Positions 45,576 to 57,925 are shown, counted from the first letter of the stretch. The stretch is 64,000 nucleotides of DNA from Armillaria gallica (GCA_037576215.1 JBANDB010000001.1:7936001-8000000), one strand, 5' to 3'. Made by a program: numbers and translations. The notes: generated from the sequence alone by a model not told the origin.

Positions 45576-46600
45576 TTGCACAATGGTTAGCACCTCGTAA
45601 TGTGTTCAATTCACTATGTCTGACATCACTCATGAAGTTACTTGATTACCTGGGTATTTTTGTCTTGCCTAGGGACTTCTGGCTTCAGTTTGGGGCGTAA
45701 GCGATACTCATACTTTCATTTAGGTGAAACAAGTCGAGTTATGTACCTCACCAGTATCATACTGATCCCAGCAGAAGGCACAGGGTTTGTTGTTACCCCA
45801 TCAACTACTGAATACAGTCTCATCGCGAGCGCGTCATTGGCGAGGGTTCAATTCCCAATACTCAAGTAACGTTCTTTCAATCACCCACGTTCATGTTCCC
45901 TACCGAGCTGAGAAAGTTATCCGACGTAAGCGTAATTCGTTCTCTCCAGCTACAATCTTGTGGGTCGAATTCAGCTGCACGATTTTTCCATTTTACAAAC
46001 ACTGCTATTCTGAATGAAAAGGAACGGTCATTTCAGACAGAACAAATTCGTAAATCATAACCGGATTGGCATCCTCTATCCAGATCCGGTGCAACAGTGA
46101 GTGCTACATCTCGAACTCCAGGTCTTCAGGGTTCAATTCCCCAAGTAAGTCTAACGGCTTCTTCGACATCTGGGGTTCAATTCCCTAGGTTACGATTATT
46201 GGGATATCCTTCATGTATTTTTGCACGAGCGCACTGTCAATAAATCAACCTGTTTATCTTGCCTCCTCCTTTCCCAACAGAATATGCTCCCCTACGCTTC
46301 CTCATCGTCAGAGTCAGTTTTATGACAGAAATTCATCCTCTTCATATATCTCGGATATGGCATAACTGCCAGCATCTATAGGGAAGGGGGATTTCAATTC
46401 CAATATCTGAGTTCGGAGTTCTTTTGTGGTGCTATACATTTTCGCTCAGTGCACGATTCGAAATCCCCTCAACTGACACGGCTCGGAGGGCAGAATTGTA
46501 GACCAAAGATACATTAGGCACTACGCCTAATCACTGCCGGCCAGAAACACGCCTTGTCAACCTATCACATATGGAGGGACAGCTGGGGTTCGATTCCCCC
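45576..46600 (+). repeat. Cluster of tRNA-like units (IV)
   Basis: Units: A-box-like TTGCACAATGGT at 45576 with B-box-like GTTCAATTC at 45604; B-box GGTTCAATTC at 45845; B-box GGTTCAATTC at 46130; B-box GGTTCAATTC at 46174, which follows directly; the unit at 46350-46411 (listed separately); and B-box GGTTCGATTC at 46587. All on the plus strand, placed just beyond the 5' end of NAPE-PLD relic (c), as at 19 and 58 kb. Confidence 0.65.
46350..46411 (+). repeat. tRNA-like unit with an 8-bp end stem
   Basis: CTCGGATA (46350-46357) pairs with TATCTGAG (46404-46411), eight pairs with one G-T. A-box-like TGGCATAACTGC follows at 46358-46369. The B-box is altered to ATTTCAATTC (46391-46400). The ends have kept pairing while the B-box decayed. 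Confidence 0.6.
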
Positions 46601-46889
46601 GGATACGAATTAGTAACAAGAGAACCGGTTTTTTTAGCACAGCATTTTCCGGGTGGTGCCAACACATGTGTACTGTGGACAAATTCCTACGTGTCTAAGC
46701 CAATTAGGATATCAGTAAATCTTGGTGCTAGCGAAGAAGTTCGGTATGGAGGTTGCGGGACCTACTTGTACTACCTATCGATGCATGTAATCCGCAATAA
46801 AGGAACGATACTTTCGTTGAACTCCCTCAAGCAATCACCCACTATAATACTCCAATGACAATAAAGTGTTAAAGCAGCTAGTCGAATCT

Positions 46890-47340
46890 TTCGACACGTC
46901 TAGCGACGCGTAGATGGCGTGAGAATTATCATCACGTGTACACGCAGACGCGTCTTCGGATTTGATTTTGGACTTGCCAGCCGACTTGTTGATGAGCTTG
47001 GCCTTTCGGTCCCTCTGCCACACCACAGTAACATTGCCTCGATGTCCTTCCCACCTCAAGAAACTGTGCCCAAAGTCGATACTAACAGCGGCGACACCGA
47101 AATCTCGTTCACGGTCAGCAACAATATACAGGTCAAAATATTGGAGTTACTGGTGGCTGTACGAGCCATCGGAATCAACCGGCTCTGAACCCGTCATTTA
47201 CCGTACCCGTAGCTTTCCTTTTCTTTACCGTTTACCACTATGTCGACATACTAGGTCTAAACGAGTTGCTCTTTTCATTCTCTCCCGTGCTCGAACTCCA
47301 ACACAAGAAGCTGATCACGACCCTTACTGGGAGGGGTAAG
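46890..47340 (+). repeat. Dispersed coding-like fragment, copy 1
   Basis: It matches 55,700-56,060 on the opposite strand (shared word GGAGTTACTGGTGGCTGTAC; peptide ILGLNELLFSF followed by PVLELQH). In this copy the frame is interrupted. It could be a piece of an unidentified gene or transposon. Confidence 0.5.
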
Positions 47341-47789
47341 TGATGAACGACTTAGTACGTGTTGTCTGCGTGGGCTTCCAGACACTTGTTTCCCCGGTGT
47401 TCGCGCTTTCTAGACACTTGTCTCTCAAAGACTAAAGTCGACGGTGTAGCATGCAGAGTGCTCTAGAGGCCACACTCTGCTATGAGAACAAGACGGTCGA
47501 ATGGATGGGTGTGTAGTTGAACTCGGATATCCATTTTCTCATCAACTGATTGCACTACAGTCCTCTTCCCAGAAATTTCTTCCGATTTGCGGACATTCCA
47601 GCCAGAGTAAACGTTGGTCAAGGCTTCGTGAGTGTTGTACTGCCATCGACATTGGGCTGAGACAACAGATGATTATCCAATGATTAGTCATTTTCTCGTT
47701 CATCGTTCTATACATTGATCTCTTTCTGGTTTCTCCGAAGAATTGCAAGAAATACCTTGTCCGCGCTCTTTTGAATACTCTACCACGAG

Positions 47790-48800
47790 TAATACTGCCT
47801 CAGGACAACAAATTGGTGCCCCGCCGGCAGGGGTAAGCTATTTTGGCTTCCTATCGTCTTTTCTATGCACTGATACCGTCCATTTTCGTTCCGAAGAAAC
47901 AGTCACTCCAGCGAAACGAGAGACCTGTTGTACATCATATACCGCCGTTAATATTACTTCAAGACCAGGAATCATTTGAGTCTCGCAAGCAAAGGCGAGT
48001 GATCACGCATTCCTGTCTTTGTTATATACCCTGATACCCTTTAGGGATTTCGAAAGTGCATGTTTATGCTTCTATTTTGCGCTGAGATGATGAATCGGCA
48101 TCCCATGAGCAGGGGTAGTGAATTTTACATTTTTGTCATCGTTCCATACACTGATATCTTCCTGTTTCTTTCCCAAGACGTCATAAATTCCAACGAGATG
48201 ATACACTATCATTTGTATGACCTCAAGACTGATCGTCCTCTCAGAAGCAAGCGTGCGTGATTCTTCCTCTCTCTTGTTACATACCTTGACATCTTCCCGT
48301 TTCCTTCTCAAGATGACTCGTACATTGATCAAGCTACATTGATGTCTTACTGGCTACATCATATTGTGCCGAGAGATAGATCATCGTCCCGTGAGCAAGC
48401 GTACGTGAGTTTCCTTACATTGATGTTTTGAGGATCTCTGTTATGATACCAGCAAGATCATGCAGACACCCAGCCCGCGATAGAAGTACTGGCGTTGATT
48501 TTGCGCGGAGACGTAAGGTAAATGATTTTTGGTTTCTCCCTTCGTTCTACAGTATGACTTCTTCCGGAATGTTTCTCAAGATGTAGGGACTCCTGACTAA
48601 GCACTGTGTCAATTTTCCCCCTTTAATATTGCGCCGAGAGGAACGGGATGACGTCCCACGAGTAAAGGTACGTGTTCATCTGTTGAAGAGGCTGATGACT
48701 CGCATTTTTAACTTCAAAATGTTGCGTCAATGAACCTTGCGGGGAGGTATACAGTACCGTCGTGTCAGTGAATGTTTTTCAGCTCGCCTTTTGTCAGATT
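47790..48800 (+). repeat. Exon-intron-like tandem units (array 3)
   Basis: Seven anchors near 47,831, 47,990, 48,105, 48,245, 48,395, 48,515 and 48,660, spaced 115-160 bp. The unit runs: TTGCGCCGAGA, then a CATCGTCCCGTGAGCAAG-like word, a donor-like GGTAAGTGAT, TTTTTGTCATCGTTC, and a pyrimidine tail such as TGTTTCTTTCCCAAG. Each therefore looks like a short exon plus intron repeated in tandem. No continuous protein can be read across it. Confidence 0.65.
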
Positions 48801-49300
48801 CGACTTCTCAATGTCCATCTGCTTTATTACACTCGCTTAGGTGTCTTCAGAATAATTCTCTGTAGAGCCCAAGTCATGGTAAGTTGGCCATTTATGTACC
48901 TTATAAAGCTAAATTTCCCTTCGCAGCTTTAGCTCTGCAAGGATTCATCCTGAGCAAAATGTCCACATTTTCAGCAAAACTGGATCAAGACGGTCCTAAT
49001 TCAAGGTCTACATTGCCAAGGCGGCCCCATGAGGACCTTCGAAGACTCTGACTTAGGGGGGTAAGTATCTTTCGTCTTGCATCAATTCCATTATGCTCGC
49101 AATTGAGAATACAGGATGCTTTCTCGTGTTTGAGGCTCAAAATTTGGACACAGGACGTCGACTCTGGTGACGGTAACCCAGTTGTAGGTTTGGGGTATTT
49201 ACTTGGTAATTTATGGTGTACTCCGGTTCAAACATGCGCGGTGACAGGATTTCACAACAGGCGTGGTGGTTGGGAAACGCTCTAAGTCAGCTCGAATATA

Positions 49301-49370
49301 TCGGATATGGTGTATTCAGTAGCGCTAGCGCATTATTGAATGTCCCAGGTGTTCGATTCCCTATATTCGG
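49301..49370 (+). repeat. tRNA-like unit, 70 nt, paired ends
   Basis: TCGGATA (49301-49307) pairs with TATTCGG (49364-49370) with two G-T pairs; one step outwards, CGAATATA (49293-49300) is an exact complement of TATATTCG (49362-49369). A-box-like TGGTGTATTCAG at 49308 and B-box GTTCGATTC at 49351 lie about 42 nt apart, as in tRNA genes. The anticodon region is not canonical. Confidence 0.65.
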
Positions 49371-49925
49371 CTACAGTCTTGTATACTTTGTGTTTTTCAT
49401 CCCTTCTTCTTGCGTCAGAAGTATCGCTAGACAACAAAGACCGTACCGCCGTATGGTGGTGTACCGGCTAGTCGGATGCCTGGGGTTCGATTCCCTAGGG
49501 TATTCATGTTGCGTTTCATGTATTCGTTTTAATCCTTACGGGCAAGTGGACCTCGGCGATGCAAATAATTAATGGCGCTACATCGAAGCCAAGAGACCTA
49601 TCATCAATGCTCTTTGATTGATCTTACAGACATGAAAAAAGGCTAAAGTACACCATATAGGATATGGTGATGAATTGTCGTTCGCCTGGGGTTCAATTCC
49701 CTAGGGTACGAATATGTGCTAAGCCTGATGTATATTTTTCACACGAACATACCATGTAATAAGCCATTGCGAGATGGATGTCCGCACCGACATGTGCAAT
49801 GTGCTCTAGTCCCCCCTCCATTTTTCAGACGCCCTCTGAGTATCTCAATGTATCAGCACTCCGAGAAGATAGGAATGGACGAACCGTGTTGTTGACAGAT
49901 TGCTATGGTATTCTCTATCCAGAGG

Positions 49926-49975
49926 TAGTACAACGGCAGGTTCATACTTCGAACCCTGGGGTTCGATTCCCCAAG
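49926..49975 (+). repeat. tRNA-like unit with anticodon-type hairpin
   Basis: A-box-like TAGTACAACGGC (49926) is followed by GGTTC-ATACTTC-GAACC (49939-49955), a perfect 5-bp stem with a 7-nt loop and T at the position of U33, then the T-arm TGGGG-TTCGATT-CCCCA (about 49957-49973). The acceptor ends do not pair, so a working tRNA is unlikely. Confidence 0.6.
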
Positions 49976-50336
49976 TACTTATGGCAACTACTCTACAAAT
50001 TGTGTATTTTTCGAGAACAGTTTTTCGGTTTCTTTCTAGGGACAATCATACAAGTGTAAATTATTCTTGTCCTCATTCATGAGGATAGTCTAACAGCTTG
50101 TTGGATATACCACTCGGTTCTGAGGCCAATGTCGGTTTCGTTACAGAAATACTTACATACTCTTGATGTATGGTATAAGTTCTAGGGTCTTCATTCGAGC
50201 CACGGAGTAGATTTAACTCCTTATGACAGCATACCTTTTTCCAGTACGTGACTCGTAGGGATGAATTCTGAACTTCGTAAATCATATCCACTGCAGACCA
50301 TCCCAATTCCTCGTCAGCCAGCATATGTGCTATCGC

Positions 50337-50402
50337 ATGTATTTAGTATAGCGGTGATTCTTCCATGGAGGAAGACTTCGGGTTCGATTCCCCATGATAC
50401 AT
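50337..50402 (+). repeat. tRNA-Asp-resembling unit
   Basis: ATGTATT (50337-50343) pairs with GATACAT (50396-50402), seven pairs with one G-T. A-box-like TAGTATAGCGGT at 50344-50355 resembles the D-arm of eukaryotic tRNA-Asp. A hairpin TCTTC-CATGGAG-GAAGA follows, then B-box GGTTCGATTC at 50381-50390. At 66 nt it is shorter than a tRNA. Confidence 0.6.
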
Positions 50403-51149
50403 TGAGAGTTCTCTACAGAAACCCTTTTTCGAGTCACACAATCAGATCTGCAGCCTTCCGTCAAGTAAGAAGTCGATAATCAAATTTCCTCTGGTTATGC
50501 TGAGACTGAACAGGTCTGTTCATCCTGGGATGATGTTCGCAGCTCTTCCGATCCTGTTTACATGGAGCACGTACTTATTCCTCTACTCGGACGTGGTGTA
50601 ATGGCTGTCGTCGACGGGCCCAGTCAGGTTTGATTCCCCTAGGCAATTTCTAGTATACACTCTGTTTTTTTATTCCATGCCACCAAAGGGCGCAATTGAT
50701 TGAATATGTGGAAGCACTCAACTCAGTGGAGTTGAAGAAACAGGTTCTACTCGACTCACTAGCGACATATTGAACTTTGATTTCCAGTCGACGGTCCCAG
50801 TCCAAGCTCTAATACGTCATATTAGGACTCGTCTCGACCCGGTAAGAATTGAAATTTTTAAGATTGGTTAGTGGATATGGTCTAACCAAAGGCCCCCGGA
50901 TTCCCAGATACGACTGTGACTTATGCTGATACAGATAACTGTATGGATAACCCATTTGCCTTTGATTCACGCTGCAGTGTCTACTATTCAGATAGAGTAC
51001 AGCCAGCAATAACGATCTCGTCTTGGTGACATTGCAGAGAAGAAACTTCTCGTTGACTATACGAACCGTCTTACTCTTCGTTGGCTCCGTGGTCTCCACC
51101 GTCGTCGGGATACACAGCCTAAACGAGAATGAGCATAGGGAAAAAAGGA

Positions 51150-53335
51150 AAAAAGGATGACTCACCACCAATGCGTAGCAACTCTCGTCTTGAAGATGCG
51201 AACACTATCCTGCGGCGCGCAATATATAGTCGACCTGAACGAAATGAGCCAATGAAACACAAACAAGCACTGCACGTACTCGCTACCAGATCAAATCCGC
51301 CAAACCACTCTCCAATCTCTTTGAATGTCGGCCACAGCGGCCATTCCTCCTCCTTATCTTCTCCGTGTTCGACAGATAGATAGACAGCACCACCAACGGA
51401 GTGCACCCTCCAGCATGAATCTCTCCCTGATGGAATCGCCCCAACCGGTGAAAAGCTGGGCCAGTTACAAGTCGATGTGAGGGACGTTCCGGGTCTCTCC
51501 GCACGTTGGACGCTCCACTGATTGTGTGTATGAGAGCGTGCCTTGGATACCCCCGCTATTTGATACGCCTGTCATTGCCTTGGCGAGCGATGTGCGGTGC
51601 ACGTATCACTTGAAAGAGTGTGGATATGTTGCATATCGGGCCAGGAAGGCTAAGCACGCGATGGAGCTGAGGAGGATGGCACTTGCTTGGCTGATGACGC
51701 TGACATACTCCGCAGGCTAGAAACTCAAGACAGGTGGGTCGAACAGGATCCTCGTATCTCTCCCCCCCGGAAACTCGACGATTATACATAAACAAGCATG
51801 GCCAAACCACGTTGCTTGATGTTCATCAATGCATCATGATCCGCCATGCATCACGTCGGTATCCAGAGAGAAATCCAGACTAGAGGTTTGTTGTGAAAAA
51901 ATGGACGAGCTATCCAACGATCAAAAACGGAAAGACATGAATCCCATGGCAAAAGTCTGCACCATATTTATCGCATCCCTCTCCTCATTCCTCCGCTAGC
52001 TTGGCCACGGTGTCTCGAAGTATATTTGATTGTCTATGAAAGACGTGCCGGGCATCTCCACGCCTCGAGCATCCCACTAGCCTTGTGTATGCGCAATATC
52101 CCTCAGCAAGTGTATCACGAGGATGGCGCACGGGTGGGTGCACCTGAATGGGGTGGTTAAACTCAGGATGGGTGTCTATGCTAGAAGTGGGTTAGCGTAC
52201 AACGGGATTGAGGAGGATGGCGCGTACTGGTCATAATGGTCATGCTAGGGATGTCATCAGCCGCACAGGCCGCCCACTAAAAGGGCGACTGCATACCCCT
52301 CATGTATGTCGCCAATCTTCCACGTTGGCTCAGTGTACCTCTTCGTGCTGAGGGACTGGCTAGGCGAACATCTCTCACTGAACACAGGATCGAAGATCCC
52401 TTTGCGTCTCTCCCAAGCCAACCGACAAACGGCACTTTGACGAGGAAACATCGCCTTGATTTGGCCCCGATGGTCCTCTTCTGTACTCCGCGTCGGAGTC
52501 CTCAAGTTGGTACCACTTAGAGTAAGGTGGGGCTGTTACGCATGACGAAGATGTGCGATGGGCAGATGCGACGGGATACAGGAGGATGACGGGTACTGGT
52601 CATAACAGTTATGCCAACAAGAACATCAGATGAACAACGAGCTGCTCACCGAGATGACGACTGAATCGACCTCTGAATTCTTCAATCTTACGCGCCGGCC
52701 CGGTGTCCTTCTTTGGGCCAAGAGGTTAACTTACGTCAGGATCTGTCACTGCATTCAGGGTCGAACAGCACCTTGTGCCCCTCCCTAGTGAAGCGACGAA
52801 CGGCAGCTCGACTGGGAAACACGTGTAGCCCAACCATGTTGCCTTGATCTCGCTTTGATGCTCCTCTTCTATGGCTCACGTCGGTGTTCTCACGGGAATC
52901 CCAGTAGTTCCGACTTTCGGTAAGGCAGGCACTTTGCGCAAAGCTTGGGTGAACTATCGAACGATTAGCGAGGAAAGACCAGGAGCACAAACACGCAGCA
53001 TATTCAGCATATCCATCCTCCCCTTCGCTCTCCAGCTCGGCCAAGGATTCTGGAACCATACTGGCTTGTCAGAGGCTGGGCGACCTCCTTTCTCTTTCTT
53101 GTCTTCATCAACGTCACAGATGGCGGCGGTCGAGAGCATAGCTTAAGATAAATATGTGATAAGTCTTCGGTCGCTTTTATAGAAAGGAGCGGCATACGTA
53201 CCGATTCAAAAGTCGATTCCTCATATACATGGTAGGAAGGAATGCGCAAGAGGTCCGGCAACAATGACATACACGCAGCCGATGACGTATCCCAGAATGA
53301 CAGGGTTCTGGCCCTTTCCGTGGGACAAGGTACTT
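51150..53335 (-). pseudogene. NAPE-PLD-like relic (d), with repeated exons
   Basis: Pieces: GYVIGCVYVIVAGPLAHSFL (about 53,235-53,300, membrane-type N-terminus); ASDKPVWFQNPWPSWRAKG (about 53,020-53,080); a LGYTCFPVELPFVASLGRG-type exon (52,740-52,860); a second copy with FDPVFSERCSPSQ and KRYTEPTWKIGDIHEG (52,260-52,480); HDHYDQY after an intron end near 52,230; a third LGHAC-type copy reading MVWPCLFMYNRRVSGGERYE (51,730-51,810); FKEIGEWFGGFDLV (about 51,290-51,340); and YIARRRIVFASSRRE (about 51,180-51,240). The zinc-motif exon is again split from the strand before it by an intron. Three copies of one exon in a single locus, with frame changes, point to decay through unequal exchange. Confidence 0.65.
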
Positions 53336-53908
53336 CTATATTTAGATCTTACTGGTCCTTCGTAATGGTACGTGTTTCAGCGCGACTTCTTTATTTTACC
53401 ACCATCTCCGCTACCTTTTAAATGCTTCACTATGGTGAATAACTCAATAACGATGATTTGTGCTCCTATCACTGTCTTTGAATCCCTCGAAAGCTTCAGG
53501 AATGCTGGATGATCCCTTTTTGCATATCACTCATTGCATCGATGCGAATTACGTTCCATTGATATACATCTCTACACTTTCACGCGAACAACAAATCATC
53601 TCCTGCCGTCTTTCTCTCTTGGCATAAAGTCGAAGCCAGGCCAAGCCCTAAAATGCGCCCCAAGAAGCCAAGGTTTCCAAGGTCGCTTGGCCGCCCAAGA
53701 CTTTCAGCATCGCCCAGCGTCGTTTCAATGGCTTGGCCCGCGCCTTCCTCCTCTCCCATCTTCCCACTTATAGAAATTATGACGGATTTACGATAAACGC
53801 GCTGTTGTGCATGCTGTCCTGCTACAGCATGCTCCATTTCCCTGACGTAGTAGACAGTAGACTATAAAGTCTCTCTTGCAGAACAAGATCTGTTTGTCCT
53901 CGTTACAA

Positions 53909-55567
53909 ATGGCTAGCCATCGAAGCCCGTCAAGAGTTCTCTGTTGCTTCCTCACCTCTGTGTCTTTCGTCATCATGGTTCCAACCTTATGGATTAATCT
54001 TGTTCTGAGGCTACCACCCCGTAGTATTAGCGGCATATCTAATACTACCGTGAAGGATTTGGGATCAAAGTCCACAAACAGAACTGTAAGTCTCAGCGCT
54101 CATTCAGTGATATACAACTCTCATACTACCGGAAGATCATTCTCCAAGCTAATGTCATCTCAGCCGATATCCTTCGAACCACCATGGTTACGGAGTGGTC
54201 CATCATCTGGGATACATGCGTAAACTCCGACACAAATAATAATTGTACGGCAGTCAATATCTTCTTTGACACGTGAGCCTTTCTCGAATGATTATCGAAG
54301 AATACAATGTATTTAATATGATCCATTTCTCAGGATTTTTTCTCCGTCGGATCCAAGACATGGTAATGGACCCTACAGTAACAACAGGCCTACAGATCCT
54401 ATTTTTCTATGGAACGCTACTTACTTCGGGCAGGGACTTGTCAATTTTGACAGCAATAGTCTCACTTTCCGTGCCGAGCTAACCATTTTCACGGATGATG
54501 TTTCCTACCTCAGCGCTTACCCGTTTGACAGGTATGTCCTTTTAGCTGGGAAAGTGTCCCGGTTTGACACAATTAACCCTGGGCATTTCAGTTACTATGC
54601 AGACGTAGTCGTATCTGCTCAAGATGTGTTGACAAACGATTCAGTTTCTGTAGACCTGTCAACATCATATGGACTCATCACGTACGTTTACGTTTTGCTT
54701 CTGATTTATCTACCTGACAGGACCTCATTGAGCGGCATCGAAACTACAACTGACGCTGTGGAGTACTCCCTGTCGCAGTCTACGGATGAATCGGTCTTTC
54801 TGCAAGGTTTACAAGGAGCCATCCATATATACATGAACCTTCGGCGCAGCCCCCTTGTTATCGCATACTGTCTCATCATCACCATTACATTTTGTCTGTC
54901 TTTTTGCCATAGACTTCCATCCACATATTGACCTTGTATCTATACATGTATAGGGATGGTCACTCTCGTGATCTGTCTGATCATGATCGCAACTGTCTTC
55001 TTTGGCTTCCGACAACGGAATGAGATCGTTGTAGTGCCTATTGGGACCGTGTTTGCATTCACCCAACTGCGAGCATCCATGCCTGGAGCTCCGGACGGTT
55101 TTGGTACGTCGTTTTTCTTTCTCTATGTGCATTGATTCAAACTCCAATCCATCCAGGTGATATTCTTGGTACGTCTTGCTTCATGTAAGTTTCGTTCCGC
55201 TGATTTATATCTTTAAAACACAGACTTCGCTGGGCTACTACCATGCTGTGCCCTTCTGTCAATCTCCGTACGTACATCGCATTTCTGTGATCCAAATACT
55301 TTACCTTTTGGATCATAGGCGATCACAATGGTTGGCATTTACTTGTTTGCCGACCCAGATGATCCATCTCGTAGAATCTTTACTTGGAGCGAATTGAGTA
55401 CGTTTTGTCAAGACTCCGATGAAACTACATTTAATGAGCGGACAGAAGGTGCCCTGTGTTATTATATCGACAACATTTGGGACACGTCCAAAGATTGGGC
55501 ATGGCGTGCTCAATTTCGCATACTATCAGGTTGGAACCAGAAGAGAGTCTTGCAATATGAATGTTGA
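53909..55567 (+). CDS. DUF4436-like membrane protein, nine exons (copy B)
   Basis: Exons 53909-54085, 54136-54272, 54334-54531, 54592-54681, 54721-54893, 54954-55103, 55157-55168, 55224-55267 and 55319-55567 give 409 aa with consistent phases. The exon pattern is that of the copy at 12,965-14,666, including the 12-nt microexon (55157-55168). Features: N-terminal helix (VLCCFLTSVSFVIMVPTLWI), outer domain with SPSDPRHGNG and AYPFD, helix (PLVIAYCLIITITF), helix (LVICLIMIATVFFGFRQRN), RASMPGAPDGFG, and FADPDDPSRR then FTWSEL at the end. Asn-X-Ser/Thr sites in the outer domain fit a secretory-pathway protein. Function unknown. One donor (54894) is GTCTGT rather than GTANGT, as in copy A (GTCCGT). 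No stop interrupts it. Confidence 0.75.
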
Positions 55568-55699
55568 GACTCCTGTATTGTCTCCAAATCTGCGCTTGAG
55601 CAATATAACCTCACCAAGTATGGCTGCGGTGCCGAAGAACCTTGCCTTGGCAGTAGACCCGTACAGATTCAGGACGTACCGTATATGCTATAAGTAAAG

Positions 55700-56060
55700 G
55701 AGCCAACACAATTGTAGAATACTGCGTGTGGCTATAATCCAACATCTATCCCGTGTAGTAACGTCGAGCGAAGCGGCGAGAAGATTGAATTCCGGATATT
55801 CACTTTTCTTCTGCCGCACATGTTCATGCTCCTCATACTGTAGCACGGCGAATTTCAAATTGAAACCCTCGAGAAACACATTGTGTTGTAGTTCGAGCAC
55901 GGGAGGGAACGAAAAGAGCAACTCGTTTAGACCTAGTATGTCGACATGGTGGTAAACGGTAAAGAAAGAAAAGCTACGGGTACGGTAGATAACGGGTTCG
56001 GAGCCGGTTGATTCCGACGGCTCGTACAGCCACCAGTAACTCCAATACATTGTTACCTAC
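55700..56060 (-). repeat. Dispersed coding-like fragment, copy 2
   Basis: An open frame of about 120 codons (VDILGLNELLFSFPPVLEL; GFNLKFAVLQYEEHEHVRQK; NLLAASLDVTTRDRCW) ends at TAG near 55,688. It is longer and better kept than the matching piece at 46,890-47,340. It may be an exon of an unidentified gene; no ATG or partner exon was placed. Confidence 0.5.
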
Positions 56061-56289
56061 ACATTATCTGTCCTCTTCAGCTGATGTGGTATAATCACTT
56101 ATCTTTTATTAGCGAGATTTGAGATTTAGAGTATTCGAGGTAATGAATGAGAAAACGAATACCCAAGTAAAACCCGAGTCGAGAGTGAGGATGTCCAAAA
56201 GTAAAGTTCTAACTACATAGAAGGATGCGGTGATGTACTGCACGAGAGTGCAATGCACTTTGAAGAATGAAGAGAATAAGAACACCGGC

Positions 56290-57925
56290 AAAAATGCGAA
56301 CAAATGGACCCACACCCAACATACCACCGCCACCTTCGCCCTGGCATCCTTAAGATAGACATGCTATCGAATTGTATAGTGGACATGAACAATTTTGGCT
56401 CATGTTCTCTGGAAGGACGTGAGACAAAGAAACACAAAAGAAAGCTACACGTACCCAATCTTGATCATCGCCAGATAGAAGCCACCAAAACGCTCCCGAA
56501 TGTCGCTGAACGCGGAACACACTAGCTCTCCGACTCGCCCTCTCCGTATTGGATGGATCTATCGTCAGTATCACCGGTGAAATACATTTGAGTTCCCTCA
56601 CCCTCGATAGTCCAGATCGACCAGAGAGTATAATCGAGCAAATAAAGGTGAACTATCAGCGGAGCGGGAAGAGGACGGTGTGTGTTGATCGACAAGGATG
56701 ACATACTGGACGAACTGAAAGACTGGCTGGATAATCAGTAATCATGTGTTGCTAGTCGAACAGTACCCTCGTATCTCTCAGTGGCGACGCAGTAAACAGG
56801 AACGTGGCAAGGAACTGTGTATGTGTCAACAGCAAGGAATCCCGAACCACGCTGTCTTGATGTTCGTCGATGCCTCTGCCGTGCCTCACGTAGGTGTCTT
56901 GAGAGGAAACCAACTTGTAGGTTTCTGTGAAAAGAAATTGCCCAGGCTATCCAACGATGAGCGACAAAAACTCACGAGTCCTAGGGCACAAAAACGCATC
57001 GTGCTCAGTATATCTGTCTTTTCATTCATCCTCTAGCCCCGTCACAGATTCTTGAACGAAACTCGCTTGTCTTTGAAAAACGTGCTGGTATCTCCAATGC
57101 ATCGAGCATCCTAAAACTTGAGCATATGCGCGCGTAATCAGAAGTGCGATGGGCAGGTCCATTAATGACGTGTACTGGTTGCAATGGTTAATCTAACAAG
57201 AAAATCAGCCGCGACAAAAGCTAATAAAAAGCTACTCACCAAGATGACGACTGAATTCGCATCCATGTGCGGTATATTCTCAGGCTTGCCGCTTGGTGTA
57301 CCTCTCCGGACGGAGGAGCTGGCTAGGCTAGAATCTTATATCTCCCGTTAAACACAGGGCCGAACAGAACACTCGCACCTCGCATTGCGAACCAACAAAT
57401 GGCATCTCGACGAGGAAACATGTGCGGTCCGACTGCATCATCTTGATCGCGATTGAAGTTCCTCTTATGGATCTCAGGTCCGTGGCCTTACTGGAATCCC
57501 AGTCGTTCCCACTTAGGGTAAGTAACGTGGGGCTATTGGTGTGACATAGATGAGCTATCCAATGGTTAGTGAGGAAAGAGGAGTAAAAACACGCACCATA
57601 CCAGCACATCTATCCTTCCCTTCATCCTCGGATTCTCCATCGATGCTGATTTATCAGAGGTCCACTGTGCCGGGCGGTGGGCAACCGCTTTTCTCGTTGT
57701 TGTTGTCGTCAACAAGACAAATCGCGGCTGTCGAAAGCATGGCTGCAGAGATACATTTGCTCAGACATTTTTTTTAAAGCTGAAATTATAGAAAAAAGCG
57801 GTGTACATACCAATTTATGTCCTAGGTCTGCAAATACGTGGTGGGCATGCGCAAGTGGCCTGGCAATAATGACGTACGTCCATCAAGGTTTGGCCGCGAT
57901 GGCGGTCCGTCCATGCCAGCACTTT
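56290..57925 (-). pseudogene. NAPE-PLD-like relic (e)
   Basis: Pieces: WTYVIIARPLAHAHHVFA (about 57,820-57,890, N-terminal membrane-type segment); a degraded HACFLVE exon (57,350-57,430); LWSIWTIEGEGTQMYFTGDT with SIQYGEGE (56,525-56,640); and FSDIRERFGGFYLAMIKIG (56,450-56,510). The stretch between carries exon-edge words shared with the other relics (for example near 57,080 and 57,180). GEG..MYFTGDT corresponds to the strand before a metal-binding Asp in this fold. Several stops; not a working gene. Confidence 0.6.

Larger units (their letters stand above)
49290..50640 (+). repeat. Cluster of tRNA-like units (V)
   Basis: B-boxes at 49351, 49484, 49690, 49960, 50381 and 50627. A-box-like words: TGGTGTACCGGC at 49457, TAGTACAACGGC at 49926, TAGTATAGCGGT at 50344 and TGGTGTAATGGC at 50594. 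Spacing 133-421 bp. T-arm-like stems such as TGGGG/CCCCA are kept in most. All on the plus strand. Confidence 0.7.

Noticed and set aside
49926..49975. A functional tRNA gene (anticodon-type loop ATACTTC)
   Set aside because: The anticodon and T arms look good but the acceptor ends do not pair and the D arm is incomplete, so it is kept as a tRNA-like unit.
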